A stretch of DNA of 64,000 nucleotides from CAWAYH01 sp963786195. Its GTDB lineage: Bacteria > Acidobacteriota > Vicinamibacteria > Vicinamibacterales > 2-12-FULL-66-21. The notes under the pieces were generated by a model, which saw nothing but the letters and a program-made list of their open reading frames with translations, made no database searches and was not told the DNA's origin. Location of the stretch: contig CAWAYH010000006.1 of NCBI GenBank assembly GCA_963786195.1, positions 248,001 to 312,000 of the forward strand, given 5' to 3'. Shown here piece after piece: positions 52,134 through 63,543 of this stretch; position 1 is the first letter of the stretch, and every line of letters begins with the position of its first letter. The translations under genes and the position numbers were made by a program.

Positions 52134-52376
52134 CTACGTCAGCCGGATGTCCTCTCCAAGAATCATGAACACCAGAATGATGTCCAGCACGGCCACGACC
52201 GACGTGAAGAGTCCCGCGCCATACGGAACAAGGGGAAGCACAAACGGCGCAATCAGCCATAGCGCAACGAACACACCGGCTCGCAGCTTTGTCAGCGCTC
52301 CGGACAAGACGCCCACCAGGACGAGGGTCCAGAACGCAATCTGGGCAATCCACGCGGCGAGACCGGCTGAACCCAT
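52134..52376 (-). CDS. Small membrane protein, three helices
   Basis: 80 residues from ATG 52376 (MGSAGLAAWIAQIAFWTLVL), with hydrophobic stretches also at GVFVALWLIAPFVLPLV and SVVAVLDIILVFMILG. It lies 12 bases upstream of the methyltransferase, so the two are probably co-transcribed. No family recognised. Confidence 0.6.
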   Translation of the reverse strand: MGSAGLAAWIAQIAFWTLVLVGVLSGALTKLRAGVFVALWLIAPFVLPLVPYGAGLFTSVVAVLDIILVFMILGEDIRLT

Positions 52377-52397
52377 CGACGACCGCTCCCGCAACGA

Positions 52398-53264
52398 TCA
52401 GCCGAGGGCACGCTTGTAAAGCGCTACGAGCGTGGCCCACGCGCGTTCGGCATCCGACCTGTTCTCCGCCGCCTTGCTGTCCGGCACGCACCAGCCGTGC
52501 AACGCCTGCGGATACACTTCGATCTCCGCGGGAACGCGAGCCGCGGCAAACGCCTCCCTGAGCGTGTTCTTCGCGTCGGGCTCCCGCTTGTCGTCATCCG
52601 ACGCAATCGCGAAATACAGCCGCGCCCTGATCTTCGGCGCGAGCAGGTGTGGACTGTCAGGCTTGTCGGTGACGAGAAACCCGCCGTGGAACGAAACGCC
52701 CGCGCCGACGCGATCGGGCACCGCCGCCGCGGTCCTGACGACGAACGGCCCGCCGAGGCAATAGCCATGCGTGCCGATCTTCCGTGCCCTGTTCACCTGC
52801 GCCTGCGCGTCCAGGAAGGCGATGCAGGCGACCGCATCCCGCTCGAGCGCGCCGGGTGCGAGGACCGGCGCGACCATTCTGGCGTACCGGTCTCGATCGG
52901 CCTGGTTCTGGACGAAGTTGAAGGAGGCGTCGAACACGGGGGCCCGGGCCGACCGATAGAAGAAGTTCGGGACCAGCACCGCATAGCCTTCCGCTGCCGC
53001 GCGCTTACCAAGTTCGCGCATCACCGGACGCAGCCCCATCGAATCGGCCCACACCACGACGCCCGGGTGAGTGCCGGTCGTCGGGTAGATGAAGGCCGCG
53101 TCACAGGTGCCATCTGGCGTCTTGATTTCGACGTCCGTCTCGACGGACGGCAGCGCGCCGCCTGAGACCGTTCGAGCCACGGCCACAAATCCCGCGGCGA
53201 CCGACAACGCGACGAAGTCCCGGCGCGACAGATCGCTGGACGACCCATCGTCGGGTTCAGTCAT
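52398..53264 (-). CDS. Dienelactone hydrolase-family protein with Tat-like signal
   Basis: 288 residues. Start MTEPDDG at 53264; SRRDFVALSVAAGFVAVART is a twin-arginine-type signal. Alpha/beta hydrolase core with GYCLGGPFV (Cys nucleophile), ASDDDK and ALHGWCVP for Asp and His. Eight bases overlap with the end of the methyltransferase gene. Confidence 0.85.
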   Translation of the reverse strand: MTEPDDGSSSDLSRRDFVALSVAAGFVAVARTVSGGALPSVETDVEIKTPDGTCDAAFIYPTTGTHPGVVVWADSMGLRPVMRELGKRAAAEGYAVLVPNFFYRSARAPVFDASFNFVQNQADRDRYARMVAPVLAPGALERDAVACIAFLDAQAQVNRARKIGTHGYCLGGPFVVRTAAAVPDRVGAGVSFHGGFLVTDKPDSPHLLAPKIRARLYFAIASDDDKREPDAKNTLREAFAAARVPAEIEVYPQALHGWCVPDSKAAENRSDAERAWATLVALYKRALG

Positions 53265-54055
53265 GTGCTTTCCTCGCCACGAACAGCAGCTCGCCCGGAT
53301 AATGCGACCCGTATTCCCGCTTGTCGAAGCCTGAGTACACGTGCTGCACGTCGAATCCGGCCCGCGCGAGGAGGTGTTCCGCCTCGTAGCGGAACAGGTA
53401 GCGCATCGGGAACGCATGCACGAGCTGTTCCTGACGGCCGTCCGGATGCGTCACGTGGTAGACGATCTCGAAACCGATTGACCTGCGTGAATCGGTTCGC
53501 TTCGACCGTCTTGTGCCGGCGCACGACCCTTCGCCCGTCTGGAGTCGAGAACTCCGGCTCGTCGCCGGTTTCGACGCCGATCGGCGCGTTGACGAGCGCG
53601 TCGAGCGACGGGTTGAAGATGTCGAGAATGAGCCTGCCGCCATCAATCAGGTGCCGCCGGATGGTCCCCAGGCACGCGAGCTGATCCTCGACGGTCAACA
53701 CGTGCTGAAACGGGCGGAACGGGATCGTCACCAGCGCGAACCGCTCGGCCAGATCGAAACTCCGCATGTCGGCCTGAAAGAGCCGCACCCGCTTCTGCAC
53801 GGTCTCCGATTCATGGAGCAAACGCCGGCGGCAGACCGACAGCATGTGCGATGAGAGATCGAGCCCGACGATGTCGATGCCGGCGCGAGCCGTGGGAATC
53901 AGGATTCGGCCGGTCCCACACCCGAGCTCGAGCACCGGACCACCCGCCTGCTTCGCGGCGTCGACCATGAAACCGATATCGGTCCGGCCGCGATAGAGCG
54001 CGACGTGGTCGTACAGGTCGGCGATGAACTCGTATTCTTCGTAGCCGCTGGACAC
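53257..54055 (-). CDS. SAM-dependent methyltransferase (class I)
   Basis: About 265 residues. YEFIADLYDHVALYRGRTDI, SAM-binding motif I VLELGCGTGRILIP, then GLDLSSHMLSVCRRRL and a mid-part QADMRSFDL. A frameshift near 53485 moves the last 80 residues to another frame (FPMRYLFRYEAEHLLARAGF, ending FVARKAHD at 53257). Small-molecule methyltransferase; substrate unknown. Confidence 0.85.
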
Positions 54056-54071
54056 GGTGAAATTTCGTTAC

Positions 54072-54190
54072 AGGAGTAGAGAGACAAGAGAATCTAACAG
54101 GAGAAAGAGAGAAAGGAGCCACCTCTTCAAAAGGAAACCCACAGGTTCTCCTTTCTCCCATGCTCCTGTTGAACGAACTCCATTCTCCTG
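54072..54190. repeat. Polypurine/polypyrimidine inverted element
   Basis: Plus strand: ACAGGAG, AACAGGAGAAAGAGAGAAA on one side and TTCTCCTTTCTCCC, GCTCCTGTT, TCTCCTGT on the other, so the arms are complementary. It lies in the 175-base gap between the methyltransferase start and the ankyrin gene end. Same style as the heptamer elements, different word. Confidence 0.6.
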
Positions 54191-54230
54191 TGTATGACTT
54201 GACCACCTACGGGACGTCAGGGCCGCGCCC

Positions 54231-55554
54231 CTAACGCCGGAGCACTTCGTCCAGCGGTCCCTTCCCGTCGGGTAGTCGACGACCGTCACATCGGCGCCCG
54301 CCGACAGCAGCGTGTCGATGACCGCCGCATAGTTCACTCCGGCGACCGGCTGATACACCGCGAAGTGCAGCGTCGAGTTTAGCACCGTGCCACCCCAGGT
54401 GTTTTCCGCTTCGAGCGGCGCGTGACGCCGGAGCAGCTCTCCGATCGTGGCGGTCATTCCGTTCGCGCCCGCCCAGTGCAGCGCCGTCATCTCGTAGCCG
54501 TCGGTCGCGGCCGGATCGGGATCCATGGTCAACAGCCACCCTGCCACGTCCGCGCGTGCGAACTTGCAGGCCCACACGAACGTGTACTCGATGTGCGCCT
54601 TCGGCTCGGGAGGCAGCGGCCGGCGCAGCCACGGTGGCGCCAGGAGTGGCACGCCCGGCGCGATCTGGTTCCTGCCGATCACGAACCGCTGAACGAGATC
54701 GAGACGCCCGAGCGCGGCGGCCGTGACGACGTTGTCGACACGCGCCCCGCGCCGCGCAAGCGTCTCCGCCGCGTCGAGGTAGTTGAAGTCCAGCGCCGTC
54801 ATCATCGGCGATTCATCGTCCGCCAACCCGTTGATGGCTGCCCCGAAGTCGAGCAGGGTTTCCACCAGCACGGACTGCAGGCCCGCGCCGGCCGGGTGGG
54901 CGCTGGAGACGAGCAGGTTCAGCGTGGTTTCCCAGGCGCTCTCGCTGTACGTGTTGGCCCGCGCGTCGACCTCGGCGCCGGCCTCGAGCAGGCAGCGCGC
55001 GACCGCAACGGCGTTGGGCGGCGTCTTCTGGCGGAAGTCCTCGACGCCGTTGGCCGCCACGTAGTGCAACAACGTCGCGTTATGAACGCGTTTGGACCTG
55101 GCGTGCACGAGTGCCGGGTGTTCACGAATCAGCGTCTCGAGCGTCACGAGATCGCCGTCGACGACGGCGTCGGCGGCAGTTTCGAAGGCGTCGCCGCTTT
55201 TGCTGCCCGCCGGCGAGCGTCTCCAGGTGCTGCGCGAAGTCAGCCCAGTTCTCGAAGCCGTGGGCTTCCGCGATCAGATACTGCGCGTCAGCGAGCGCGA
55301 ACCCGGAGTCCGACGCGCCACGCGTACTCGTGTCGCGCGCGCGCGCCTCGATGTGGCTCGATTGCGCGGTCGATGCTGCTCTGGACGAACGGGCTCGGCT
55401 CGACCCCGAGGTGTTTGACGAGCGATTCGAGCCAGTCTCTGGCCCACGCGCGAACGGCGTTGTCGTCGTTCGATCGCGCGGCTGCGACCAGATCCTTCGC
55501 CAGCTTCCGGTACTGTTCAAGGCTTGGACGCGGAGGGAGAGGGAGGGTGTCCAC
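54231..55554 (-). CDS. Ankyrin-repeat protein
   Basis: Reads from MDTLPLPPRPSLEQYRKLAK through frame changes near 55345 and 55185 into several ankyrin units (ANGVEDFRQKTPPNAVAVAR; VETLLDFGAAINGLADDE; MTALHWAGANGMTATIGELL). After a further change near 54265 it ends LDEVLRR at 54231. About 440 residues, cytoplasmic. Scaffold or partner-binding role; no partner visible. Confidence 0.8.
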
Positions 55555-55725
55555 ACGGAGCTCCTTTCAATAGTCGCCTGGAGTCCGCTCGTGTCAGGCT
55601 GAAAGCAAGCTCGTACGGTTCAATTGTGCCGAACGGTCGGGTGGGCACGGCCCTTTCCGCGGACTGGATGCGCCCCGCGCGCTATACGTCAGGTTACGCG
55701 TCCCGCCGGAAAGAGGCAAGCGTTC

Positions 55726-56560
55726 TCAGTGGGTCATGGCGTACAGAAGCACGTTGATGCCGACCGCATACCCGTCCGGCGAGAACTGATAGAAGAACCG
55801 CGGATCCTCGCCTCGCGCTCCCAGGCGTCCGCGATGTCGGTGTTGTGCGTCATCAGGACCATCAGCCGGCCGTGCGGGTCGGCTGACGCCGCGCAGGTGC
55901 ACGTCCTCGCTGTCGAAGCCGCGCTCCGACGTCGCGCCGCCGCTGCGCCGCCAGAACGCGATGGACGGAATCTGCGGAATGCCGCTTGAGCTCGAACATC
56001 ATCCGAAAGATCGGGTGCTCGGGCGTGAGGTCGACGATCGGATACTCGTTGGGCGAGAGCACGCGGCCGAGCTGCGCTTCCCAGCTGCTCCCAGGCCGCT
56101 GTCGCCCCAGAAGTCGTCCAGCCCAGAGGAATCCGCCCTTGAGCAGGTACTGCGCGCAGGCGCAGGACCTCTTCGTCGGTGAACTCCGCCGTGCCCGCAT
56201 CCTCGATCGATGATGAACGGGCACTCGAACAGCGCGTCGTCGTCGGCCCGCACGACGAGGTGGTTCGGCTTCCCGTCCTGAAGCTGGCTGACGCGCGTCT
56301 TGGTGAGCTCGGAGAGCCGGATCGAGAAGTTGATGTCGGCGTCGGGATAGTCGGTCCACCACCCCTGGCCGCCGCTTCCCGGTCGATAGCTCTTGTACAT
56401 GAGGCGGCAGAAGTTGAACGCGCCGTCGAAGCTGTCGGCGGTCGGAAACTGCGCGGATGGCGATCGCCGGAAACGGCGCTGGAACTGGAAGTAGTCCTGC
56501 GCGCCGGCGGCCACGGCCAACGGGAGTGCGACGAGACAGCGCAATCAGTGAAGCGCGCAT
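55726..56560 (-). CDS. DUF4159-domain protein, last gene of the MoxR cluster
   Basis: A frame-corrected chain starts MRASLI at 56560, continues with a signal-type CLVALPLAVAAGAQDYFQF and the conserved FNFCRLMYKSYRPGSGGQGW, DADINFSIRLSELTKT, VLSPNEYPIVDLTPEHPIFR and QFSPDGYAVGINVLLYAMTH (stop at 55726). At least five frame changes; between 56095 and 56135 three extra single bases can be seen against the expected FLWADDFWGDSAWEQWEAQ. Function unknown; usually near DUF4175 and MoxR-type genes. Confidence 0.8.
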
Positions 56561-56564
56561 TGCA

Positions 56565-56738
56565 GATTCGTTGATTGGGGACTGAAGATTGATTGGGGAT
56601 TGGGGATTGGAGATTGAGGATTCATTCGGAGATTTGGATTGCGGATTGGCGCCCAATCATCAATCTTCGAATCAATCCCCAATCCTCAATCCCCAATCAC
56701 CAATCAATCACCCGATTCCCAATCAACGAATCTCCAAT
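56565..56738. repeat. Heptamer-based inverted element between DUF4175 and DUF4159 genes
   Basis: Left part: ATTGATTGGGGATTGGGGAT-type units; right part: AATCCCC, AATCCTC, AATCACC units, complementary to it, around a core GCGGATTGGCGCCC. It resembles the dapB-dapA element in design and the 27249 element in words. Confidence 0.8.
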
Positions 56739-56742
56739 TCTG

Positions 56743-59700
56743 CTATTGCTTCTTCGGCGGCTCCGGCGCCTTCGAGAGCGACCGTAGTACTGCTCGACCA
56801 GCTTCCGGAACTGCTCCGGCACTTCGTCCGAGCCCGACAGCAGCACCTGATTGCCGTTGCCTTCGAGCTTGCGCCGCAGATCCGGTACTCGAACCGCTTC
56901 ACGCTGTCGGTGACCTGCGTCTGCAGCCGCGCGAGCTCGCGACGTCCTGATAGACGCGGTCGTCGTCGAGCTGACGCAGCTTGCGCAGGATCGCGTCGAG
57001 CTCCTTCGGGTCGATCTTCTGACCCTGAAGCATCCGGCGGAGACTGCTCGGCCTCGCGCGTCCAGCTGCCGGAGCCTCGCCGCGGAACTGCCGGATGTCT
57101 CTGCGTGAAGCGCCGCCGCGACGACGATCGCCGGCGCCGCCCGCCGCTGAACGGCGCCTGCCGAAGGTGTGCCGCTCGCCGTTGCGGCCATCGCTACGCG
57201 CGATCGCCGTCGTTCTGCCGCCGCGGCCCGTCCTGCTGGCCCTGCTGGCCTTGTCCCTGCTGCCCTGTGACTTGACCTTGCTGGCCCTGCTGACCCTGCT
57301 GGCCCTGCTGACCCTGCTGGCCCTGCTGGCCCTGCTGGCCTTGCTGACCCTGCTGGCCCTGCTGACCCTGCTGGCCTTGCTGACCCTGCTGGCCCTGCTG
57401 ACCCTGCTGGCCTTGCTGGCCCTGCTGCCCTTGCTGGCCCTGCTGCCCTGTTGATCTGGGCGTTCTGGTCGCGGCCCGTCGCGCTCGCGCATGCGCTCAT
57501 CGAGGGACTCCAGCCGCGCGCGAGATCGCGCGCCTTGTCGAGCGCGCTGCCCGTCGCGTTGGGCTGCGCGCGTCCGAGCGCGGCGGCGGCGTCCGCGATG
57601 CGTCTTCTGCACCTCGCTGACGTTGCTGCCGATTTCCTTCTCGAAGTTCGCCGCGTCGCTCCCCTGCACGCCCGCGCGGATCATGGAGCGCGAGTAGCGG
57701 ATCTTGTCGCGAATCCGGTTGTCGCGCATGCGACTGCGCCGCTTCGGAGAGCTTGCGCGACGCGTCACGTTCCGTTCCGCGCAGTCGCCCGCCGTGCGAT
57801 CGAGCTCTTCTCGAGCTCCGCGACCTTCGACTCGAGCTGATCCTTCCGCTCGCTCAGCTGCTGGACCTTCTCTTGTCGGTTCTCGCCCGTGTTGATCGAG
57901 CCCCCGCACGCCCTCGGCGATCTGCTGCTGCTCGCGCGCGATCTCGTCCGCCTGCCGCAGCGCGTCGGTGACGTCGCGTTCGGCGCGCGCCCGACTGCGA
58001 CTGCTGCAGCCGCCGCTGCGCTTCCTGCAGCCGCTCGAGCGCGTAGGCCGCCTGCGCGCGCTCCGGACTGACCGTTGGCCGCGGCCTGGCGCATCCGATC
58101 CGCCGCCTGCGCAGCTGACGCGCGGTGTTCGGCGAGCTCGGGCCGATTCTCTTCGCGCGACAGCTGCTCCAGCCGTCGCGCGGCTTCCTCGACCTGCTCG
58201 GCCAGCGCGCTGCTGACCGCTCCCGCCGCCCGACTGCTGCTGCCCGGCCTGGGCGCGCCGGCGCTGCCGCTCGGCTTCCTGCTCCTGACGCCGCGCCAGC
58301 TCCTTCAGTTTTTCGAGCAGCTCGTCGATCTTCTGATCGGCCTGCTGCTGCTGGGCGCGCTGCGCCGTCTCGTACTGGTTCGCCATCTTGTCGAGCTCGA
58401 GCTCGAACAGGTCGGCCAGATCCTCGGCCATCGCGCTCTGCCCGCCGCCGCCACCGCCGCCACCCTGGCGGCCCATCGTCGACCTGGGTCTCGTACTCCT
58501 CCTCGGCCTTCTGGAGGATCTGCAGCGCCTTCTGCTCCGGCTCCAGCGCTCCCTGCGGATCGGCCTTCTGCAGCTTGGCTTCGGCGTTCTTCATCTCGGT
58601 CACGGCCTGCGGCAGCAGGTCGGCGATCTTCTTGAAGGCCGGATCCTGCTGGACGAGACGGCTGTTCATTCGCGTGAGCAGCCCGTCGACCTGATCGCGC
58701 AGCTTCGACTGCGACAAGCGCGATCACGACGAGTTCTCGCGCAGCTTGTCGGCCGACATCGTCTTGCGATCGCGGTTGACGTTGAACGTCGCCGCGATGA
58801 TCTGACGCTGCTGCTGCGACAGCGCGCCGACCTGTCCGGCGCCACCGCCGCCACCGCCCCCGCCGCCGGCTCGGACTCGGCGCGCCGGAATTCCTTGCGC
58901 AGCGGACGGATCTGGAGGAAGTAGATGTCGCTCGTCGTGCGTTTGGCCACCCGGACGGCGTCGTTGTCCGCCGCGCGCGCGTAGTAGGACACGAAGTCAC
59001 CCGGCGTGACCTTCAGCTCCTCGAGGTAGAACGTGTGCCCCGCCGTCACTTCGGCAAGCCGGTTCTTGCCGTCGAACAGCCGGATCGTCTTCTCGGCGCC
59101 GCCGTTGACCGAGTACACCAGCTCGAGATCGCGGACGCCGAAGTCGTCTTCGGCGCGCGCTTCGACGAACACTTCTTCGATCGGCGACGCGTTCGTGTCG
59201 CGGCCCGGCTTCGCGATCGACACGGTCGGCGGCTGATCCGTCAGCACGTCGATCGTGTACTGCGGTGACGCCGAGACTCGTTCGCCCGTCGTGCGCGTCG
59301 AGCTCGACGCGATAGAAGCCGTCACGGTCCGCCATGAACTTCCCTGTCAACGACCCGTCGGCTCGCGACCGTCAGCGGCATCTTCTGCGTGTCGTGCAGC
59401 AGGATCTGGCCGCCCGGCGACGTCATCGGTGGGCGTCACCTGGACGCGGACTTCGGTGCCCTTCAGCACGGCGATGTCGCCGCCGTCTTCGATCTTCCGC
59501 GGCTGCGAGGCCCGTGTACGCCGGGAAGTGGTACTCGAGCTCGAGCTTCTGGACGTACGGCAGGTCGACGACCTTCAGCGTGTACGTCGGCGACTTCACA
59601 CCCGCCGCTTCGACGAAGTAGTCGATCGGTCCTGCCAGATCGAAGAGCATGCCTTCGTACTGATTGGGCTTGTCGGCGCTTGTCGCTGCGCACGAGCGGC

Positions 59701-60441
59701 AGGCGCTCGAAGGGCGCTTCCGGCGACTTGCGGATCATCAGCGATGGCCTGGTCGGCGTCGAAGCCGCTGAGCTTCGCGGTGATCGTCTGATCGACGCCG
59801 CGCGGCACGGTCGCGTTGCCAGGCGTGACCTCGATGCGGTACGGCGCGGCCGCCTCGACGCTGCGGGAAACGACCAGCAGCGCCGACAACCCGTGGCGCA
59901 GGTACCGCGGCCCGAGGGTGAAGAGCGCGACGGCGGCGATCGCAATCGCCGCCACGGTCGCCGCGTACCGGCGGAGCGGCACGCGCTCGACGTTGCGGCC
60001 CCAGTCGATCGTCTGGCACTTCTCGACGGCTGACTGGACGAGACGCTGCACGAGCATCGCCGAGTGCGGGGACGCGTCCGTCCCCTGCAGCCGACTGGCT
60101 TCTATGGCGCTGATGATCTCCGCCTGCAGCGACGGCTCGTGCTCTTCGAGGTACAGCGCGACCTGCTCGTCGGAGACGCGCCAGAGCAGCGGCCGCACGA
60201 AGAACCAGCCGACCAGCCCGGTCAGGGTGACGGCCATCAGGATACGGAACGTGATGATGGAGCCTGGGCTGAAGCGCCACGCTTCGAGACCCCAGGCGGA
60301 GAGCACCAGCGCCACGACGCCGAGCCCCAGCACCGCCACCGCGCCGCGCAGCATCAGCTTGTAGCGCCACCGCCGCCGCACGTCGTGGATGATCCCGACC
60401 AGGTCCGTGGGATCGTCCGAATGCCGCAGAGGGATGCGCAT
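56743..60441 (-). CDS. DUF4175-family large membrane protein
   Basis: Start ATG 60441 is seven bases after AAGGAG: MRIPLRHSDDPTDLVGIIHD, followed by two membrane helices (GVVALVLSAW; ILMAVTLTGLVGWFF). Later parts, in changing frames, read PTYTLKVVDLPYVQKLELEY, AEDDFGVRDLELVYSVNGGA, then a long helical Gln-rich region and a (QQG)n tract, ending SKAPEPPKKQ at 56743. About 1230 residues, the usual length of this family. Many frameshifts (more than ten). Member of the MoxR-DUF58-BatA group thought to act in envelope or aerotolerance functions; no biochemical role known. Confidence 0.78.
57235..57455 (-). repeat. Tandem QQG-coding repeat in the DUF4175 gene
   Basis: About 24 copies of a 9-base unit (CAGCAGGGC, with GGT and CAA variants) code for Gln-Gln-Gly repeats in the C-terminal part of the protein. 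A collagen-like low-complexity linker, prone to slippage. Confidence 0.85.
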
Positions 60442-60469
60442 GGCGCGTCTCCTTGACTTCGTGTGGCGG

Positions 60470-60560
60470 TCGCAGCCGTCTCCGGCCGGCGATGATCGCG
60501 GTGGCCGGCTTCAGCGGCCCGGACGTGTCCGCTACAGGTCCGCCTGAAGCCGGACACTAC
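60470..60560. repeat. Intergenic hairpin repeat copies
   Basis: GGCCGGCTTCAGCGGCCC and GTCCGCCTGAAGCCGGAC (60538-60555) followed by ACTACATA, matching the repeat at 2576-2605, between the BatA-like and DUF4175 genes. Confidence 0.6.
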
Positions 60561-60565
60561 ATAGG

Positions 60566-62622
60566 TTACACCGTCGGATCGGTTCGCCACGATGGTTTCG
60601 ACACCGAGCAGCAGCAGGCCCGCAAAGAGCAGGTACCACCAGACCCGCTGCGCGCCTTCCTGCGCCTCGTCAGTTGGCGGCGGCGTCGGCGTTCCTCCCG
60701 CAGCTGCCCGCCGCTCGACCCATCGCCGCGGCGACGACTTCCTGCGGATCCACGCGGCGCGAGGTCCGATTCCGACAGATCGACGTTGCTCGCCACGACG
60801 AGCGGCGCGTCCCCGTCGCGGCCCTGCGTTCGGAACTCGTAGAAGCCCTGCTCGGTCAGCTCGAGCACCTCCGGTCCATCCCCGTCGAGCGAGATGCGCT
60901 CGCCGCCCGGCGTCAGCGCCACTGCGGTCGCTCGCCTCCCCGTGAACCTGTCTGCAGCGCCGGATCGACGACGTCTCCGACCGATGCGCCACGGCTTCGG
61001 CTCCTGATAGGACGCCAGGTACCGGACGATGCGATGCACGAAGGGCAGAACACCGGCTTGATCGCGAGATCGTTCCAGAAGATGTCGAGGGTCGACGTCC
61101 ACATCAGGACGCGGCCGTTGCCGACTTTCCGTTCGAGCAGCGCCGGGCTCCCATCGTCGAACCGGGCCAGCATCTGCACGGACGCCGCGGGCGTCACGCT
61201 GCGATAGCCGTAGAATCGCGCGGCCGCGAAGTCGCCCGTGCGCGGTCCGCGGAAGACCTCGAAGAGCGGGTGTCCGTACTCGAGCGCGCCGAGACGCGCC
61301 GCCGCACCGCGCGACCGATCCACCTTGGGGCCCGGGAGACCCGGCAGGATGTCGGCCGATGCGGCCAGGCCGCGCGCTCGCCGAGCGCGACGAAGAGTCC
61401 GCCGCCGCGCTCGACGAATCGCTGCAGACGTTCGGCCGTGTTCTGTGCGACGCGGCACGTCGTTCAGGATGACGACCGACGCCGTCGAGAGATCCTCCTG
61501 CGAGATCGAGTCGGCCTGACGGATCTTCGCGTCGATCCGCGGCGCCTCGCCGACGGCGAGCGCGCGCGCCAGATACAGGCTCGTGTCGCGCGGCGCGCCG
61601 GTGCGCTCGGCGACGATGACCCTGCACGGGATCTTCAGGCGACACGACGAAGTGAAACTCGTTGTCGCGCGCGAGCGCATCGTCGGCCAGCCGGACCGTC
61701 CCGCGGATGTTCTCTCTCCGCGACCGTCACCGGATCGAACGTCACGGACGCCGAACCGTTGGCCGCCGACGCTGACCCGCTGGGTCTGAATGGCGCGTCC
61801 ACCGATCTCGAGCGAAACGCTGGCCTGCGCGGCATTGGCCTGTGGTTGACGACGCCGGACCGTGACGGTCACGCGCTGCTGGTTCTCGAACGCGAGTCGC
61901 TGCAGCGACACAGGCGTCACGGCGAGATTCGCTTTTCCGGAGTCGGCGATCGTCACCGGAGTCAGCGCCGCGCCGTCAGGCAGCCGAACGCCTTCGGCGC
62001 CCTGCCAGCCGGTGCGCTGAAAGTCGCGTGATGAGGATCGCTTCCCGCCGCGGGAGCGCCGACTCTCCCAGGATGCTGCCGGCGAGCTTCAGCGCCGGAC
62101 CGTAGCGCGTCGCGCCGGCGCCCGGCTCGACGCCCGCGAGCGCAGCCAGCAGACGGCTGCGATCGGCCGTCGACCGCAGCGCGACCTCGGGTTCGCCGAG
62201 AAGAGCACGATCGATCCGCGGTCCGAGGCCGTCAGACCGTTGACCGCCTGCTGCGCCGACGCCATCGCGCGCTTCCACCTGTCGCCGTAGCCCATGCTGT
62301 ACGAACGATCGAGCAGGACGACGACTTCGCGCGCCCCCGACGGCGCCGGCCGCGATTCGGTCCGCCGGAAGAACGGCCGCGCGAACGCGAGCACGATCAG
62401 CGCGAGCGCCGCAAGCCGCATCATCAGCAGCAGCCAGTGACGGATGCGACGGCGCTGAACGGACTGGTACGGAATCCGCCGCAGGAACATCAGCGACGGA
62501 AAGTGGACGACGTTCTTTCGCTCTTTCTGAATCAGGTGGAGCAGCACCGGAATGGCGAGGCCCGCAGGCAGAGCGAGGAAGAGCGGCGTCAGAGAAAGCC
62601 ATGTACGAATCGATACCGTCAC
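60566..62622 (-). CDS. BatA/vWA-type membrane protein
   Basis: N-terminus MTVSIRTWLSLTPLFLALPA, then the BatA signature LIQKERKNVVHFPSLMFLRR and a second helix (LLLMMRLAALALIVLAFARP); a vWA domain follows with VVVLLDRSYSMGYGDRW (MIDAS-like DxSxS). The later parts, in shifting frames, read PALLERKVGNGRVLMWTSTL, ELTEQGFYEFRTQGRDG and WWYLLFAGLLLLGVETIVAN near the end. About 685 residues. Many frame changes. Parallel to DUF58 upstream (12-base gap). Confidence 0.8.
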
Positions 62623-62634
62623 GCGTGCCCGAGG

Positions 62635-63538
62635 TCAATCGTCTCCCTGGTCGATCAGGTAGCTGAACAACGCGTGGTCGAGCGGCGACGACGTGTTGAC
62701 CAGCGTGTAGTCGATGCGATTGGCTGAGAACCGTTCCTGCAGCGCGTCGACGTGCGCCTGGACCAGCTGCCTGGTACTGCTCGGCCAGAGCGTCTGGAAC
62801 GATCGGAATCTGATCGCCGCTCTCGAGATCCTCGAACGCCGACGGCTCGCTGAACGAGAAGTCGAGCTCCGCCGGATCGAGCAGGTGGAACACGGCCAGG
62901 TCGTTGCCGCGAAAACGCAGCGGGCCGATCGCTTCGAGCACCGCGTCCGGTTCCTCGTACAGGTCCGAGATCAGCACCAGCAGGCCGCGCCGGCCGAAGT
63001 GCTCGGCCATCTTGTGCAGGGGCGCGCGCAGGTTGCCGGGGTTGGCCGGCGTGCAGCCGATCGAGCACGTGCAGCACGACGTCCATGTGCTTCGCCGACG
63101 GCGGCACGTGCTCGACGATGTCGTCGTCGAACGCCACGAACCCGACGCGGTCGCGCTGGCGGTGCACCAGGTAGGTGAGACAGCCGGCCAGCATCTTCGC
63201 GTATTCGAGCTTCGTGACGCCGCGGCTGCCGAATCCCATCGACTTCGAGACGTCCAGCAGCACGGAGAAGTTGGAGTTCGAGTCCGCTTCGTACTCCTTG
63301 ATGTAGTAGCGATCGGTGCGCGCGTACAGCCGCCAGTCCACGCGCCGGATGTCGTCGCCCGGCACGTAGCCGCGATGCTCGGCGAAGTCCACCGACGCGC
63401 CGAAATACGGCGACCGGTGGATGCCGTTGATGAAGCCGTCCACGACCGAGCGCGCGACGAGCTCGAGGTTGCCGATCCGCGCGAGCACCACCGGGTCGAC
63501 GAAACGAGCGCCAGGGATGGCGGATTCGCTCCGTTCAT
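62635..63538 (-). CDS. DUF58 protein (vWA-like)
   Basis: About 300 residues. MNGANPPSLA at 63538 joins, after a shift near 63500, to FVDPVVLARIGNLELVARSV, HRGYVPGDDIRRVDWRLYAR, LLDVSKSMGFGSRG and AEHFGRRGLLVLISDLYEEP, ending ALFSYLIDQGDD at 62635. DUF58 proteins lie between MoxR ATPases and vWA membrane proteins; presumed chaperone-like role. Confidence 0.85.
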
Positions 63539-63543
63539 TCGTT

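Noticed and set aside
57235..57455. Possible satellite or CRISPR-like repeat
   Set aside because: In frame as QQG repeats within the DUF4175 coding sequence.
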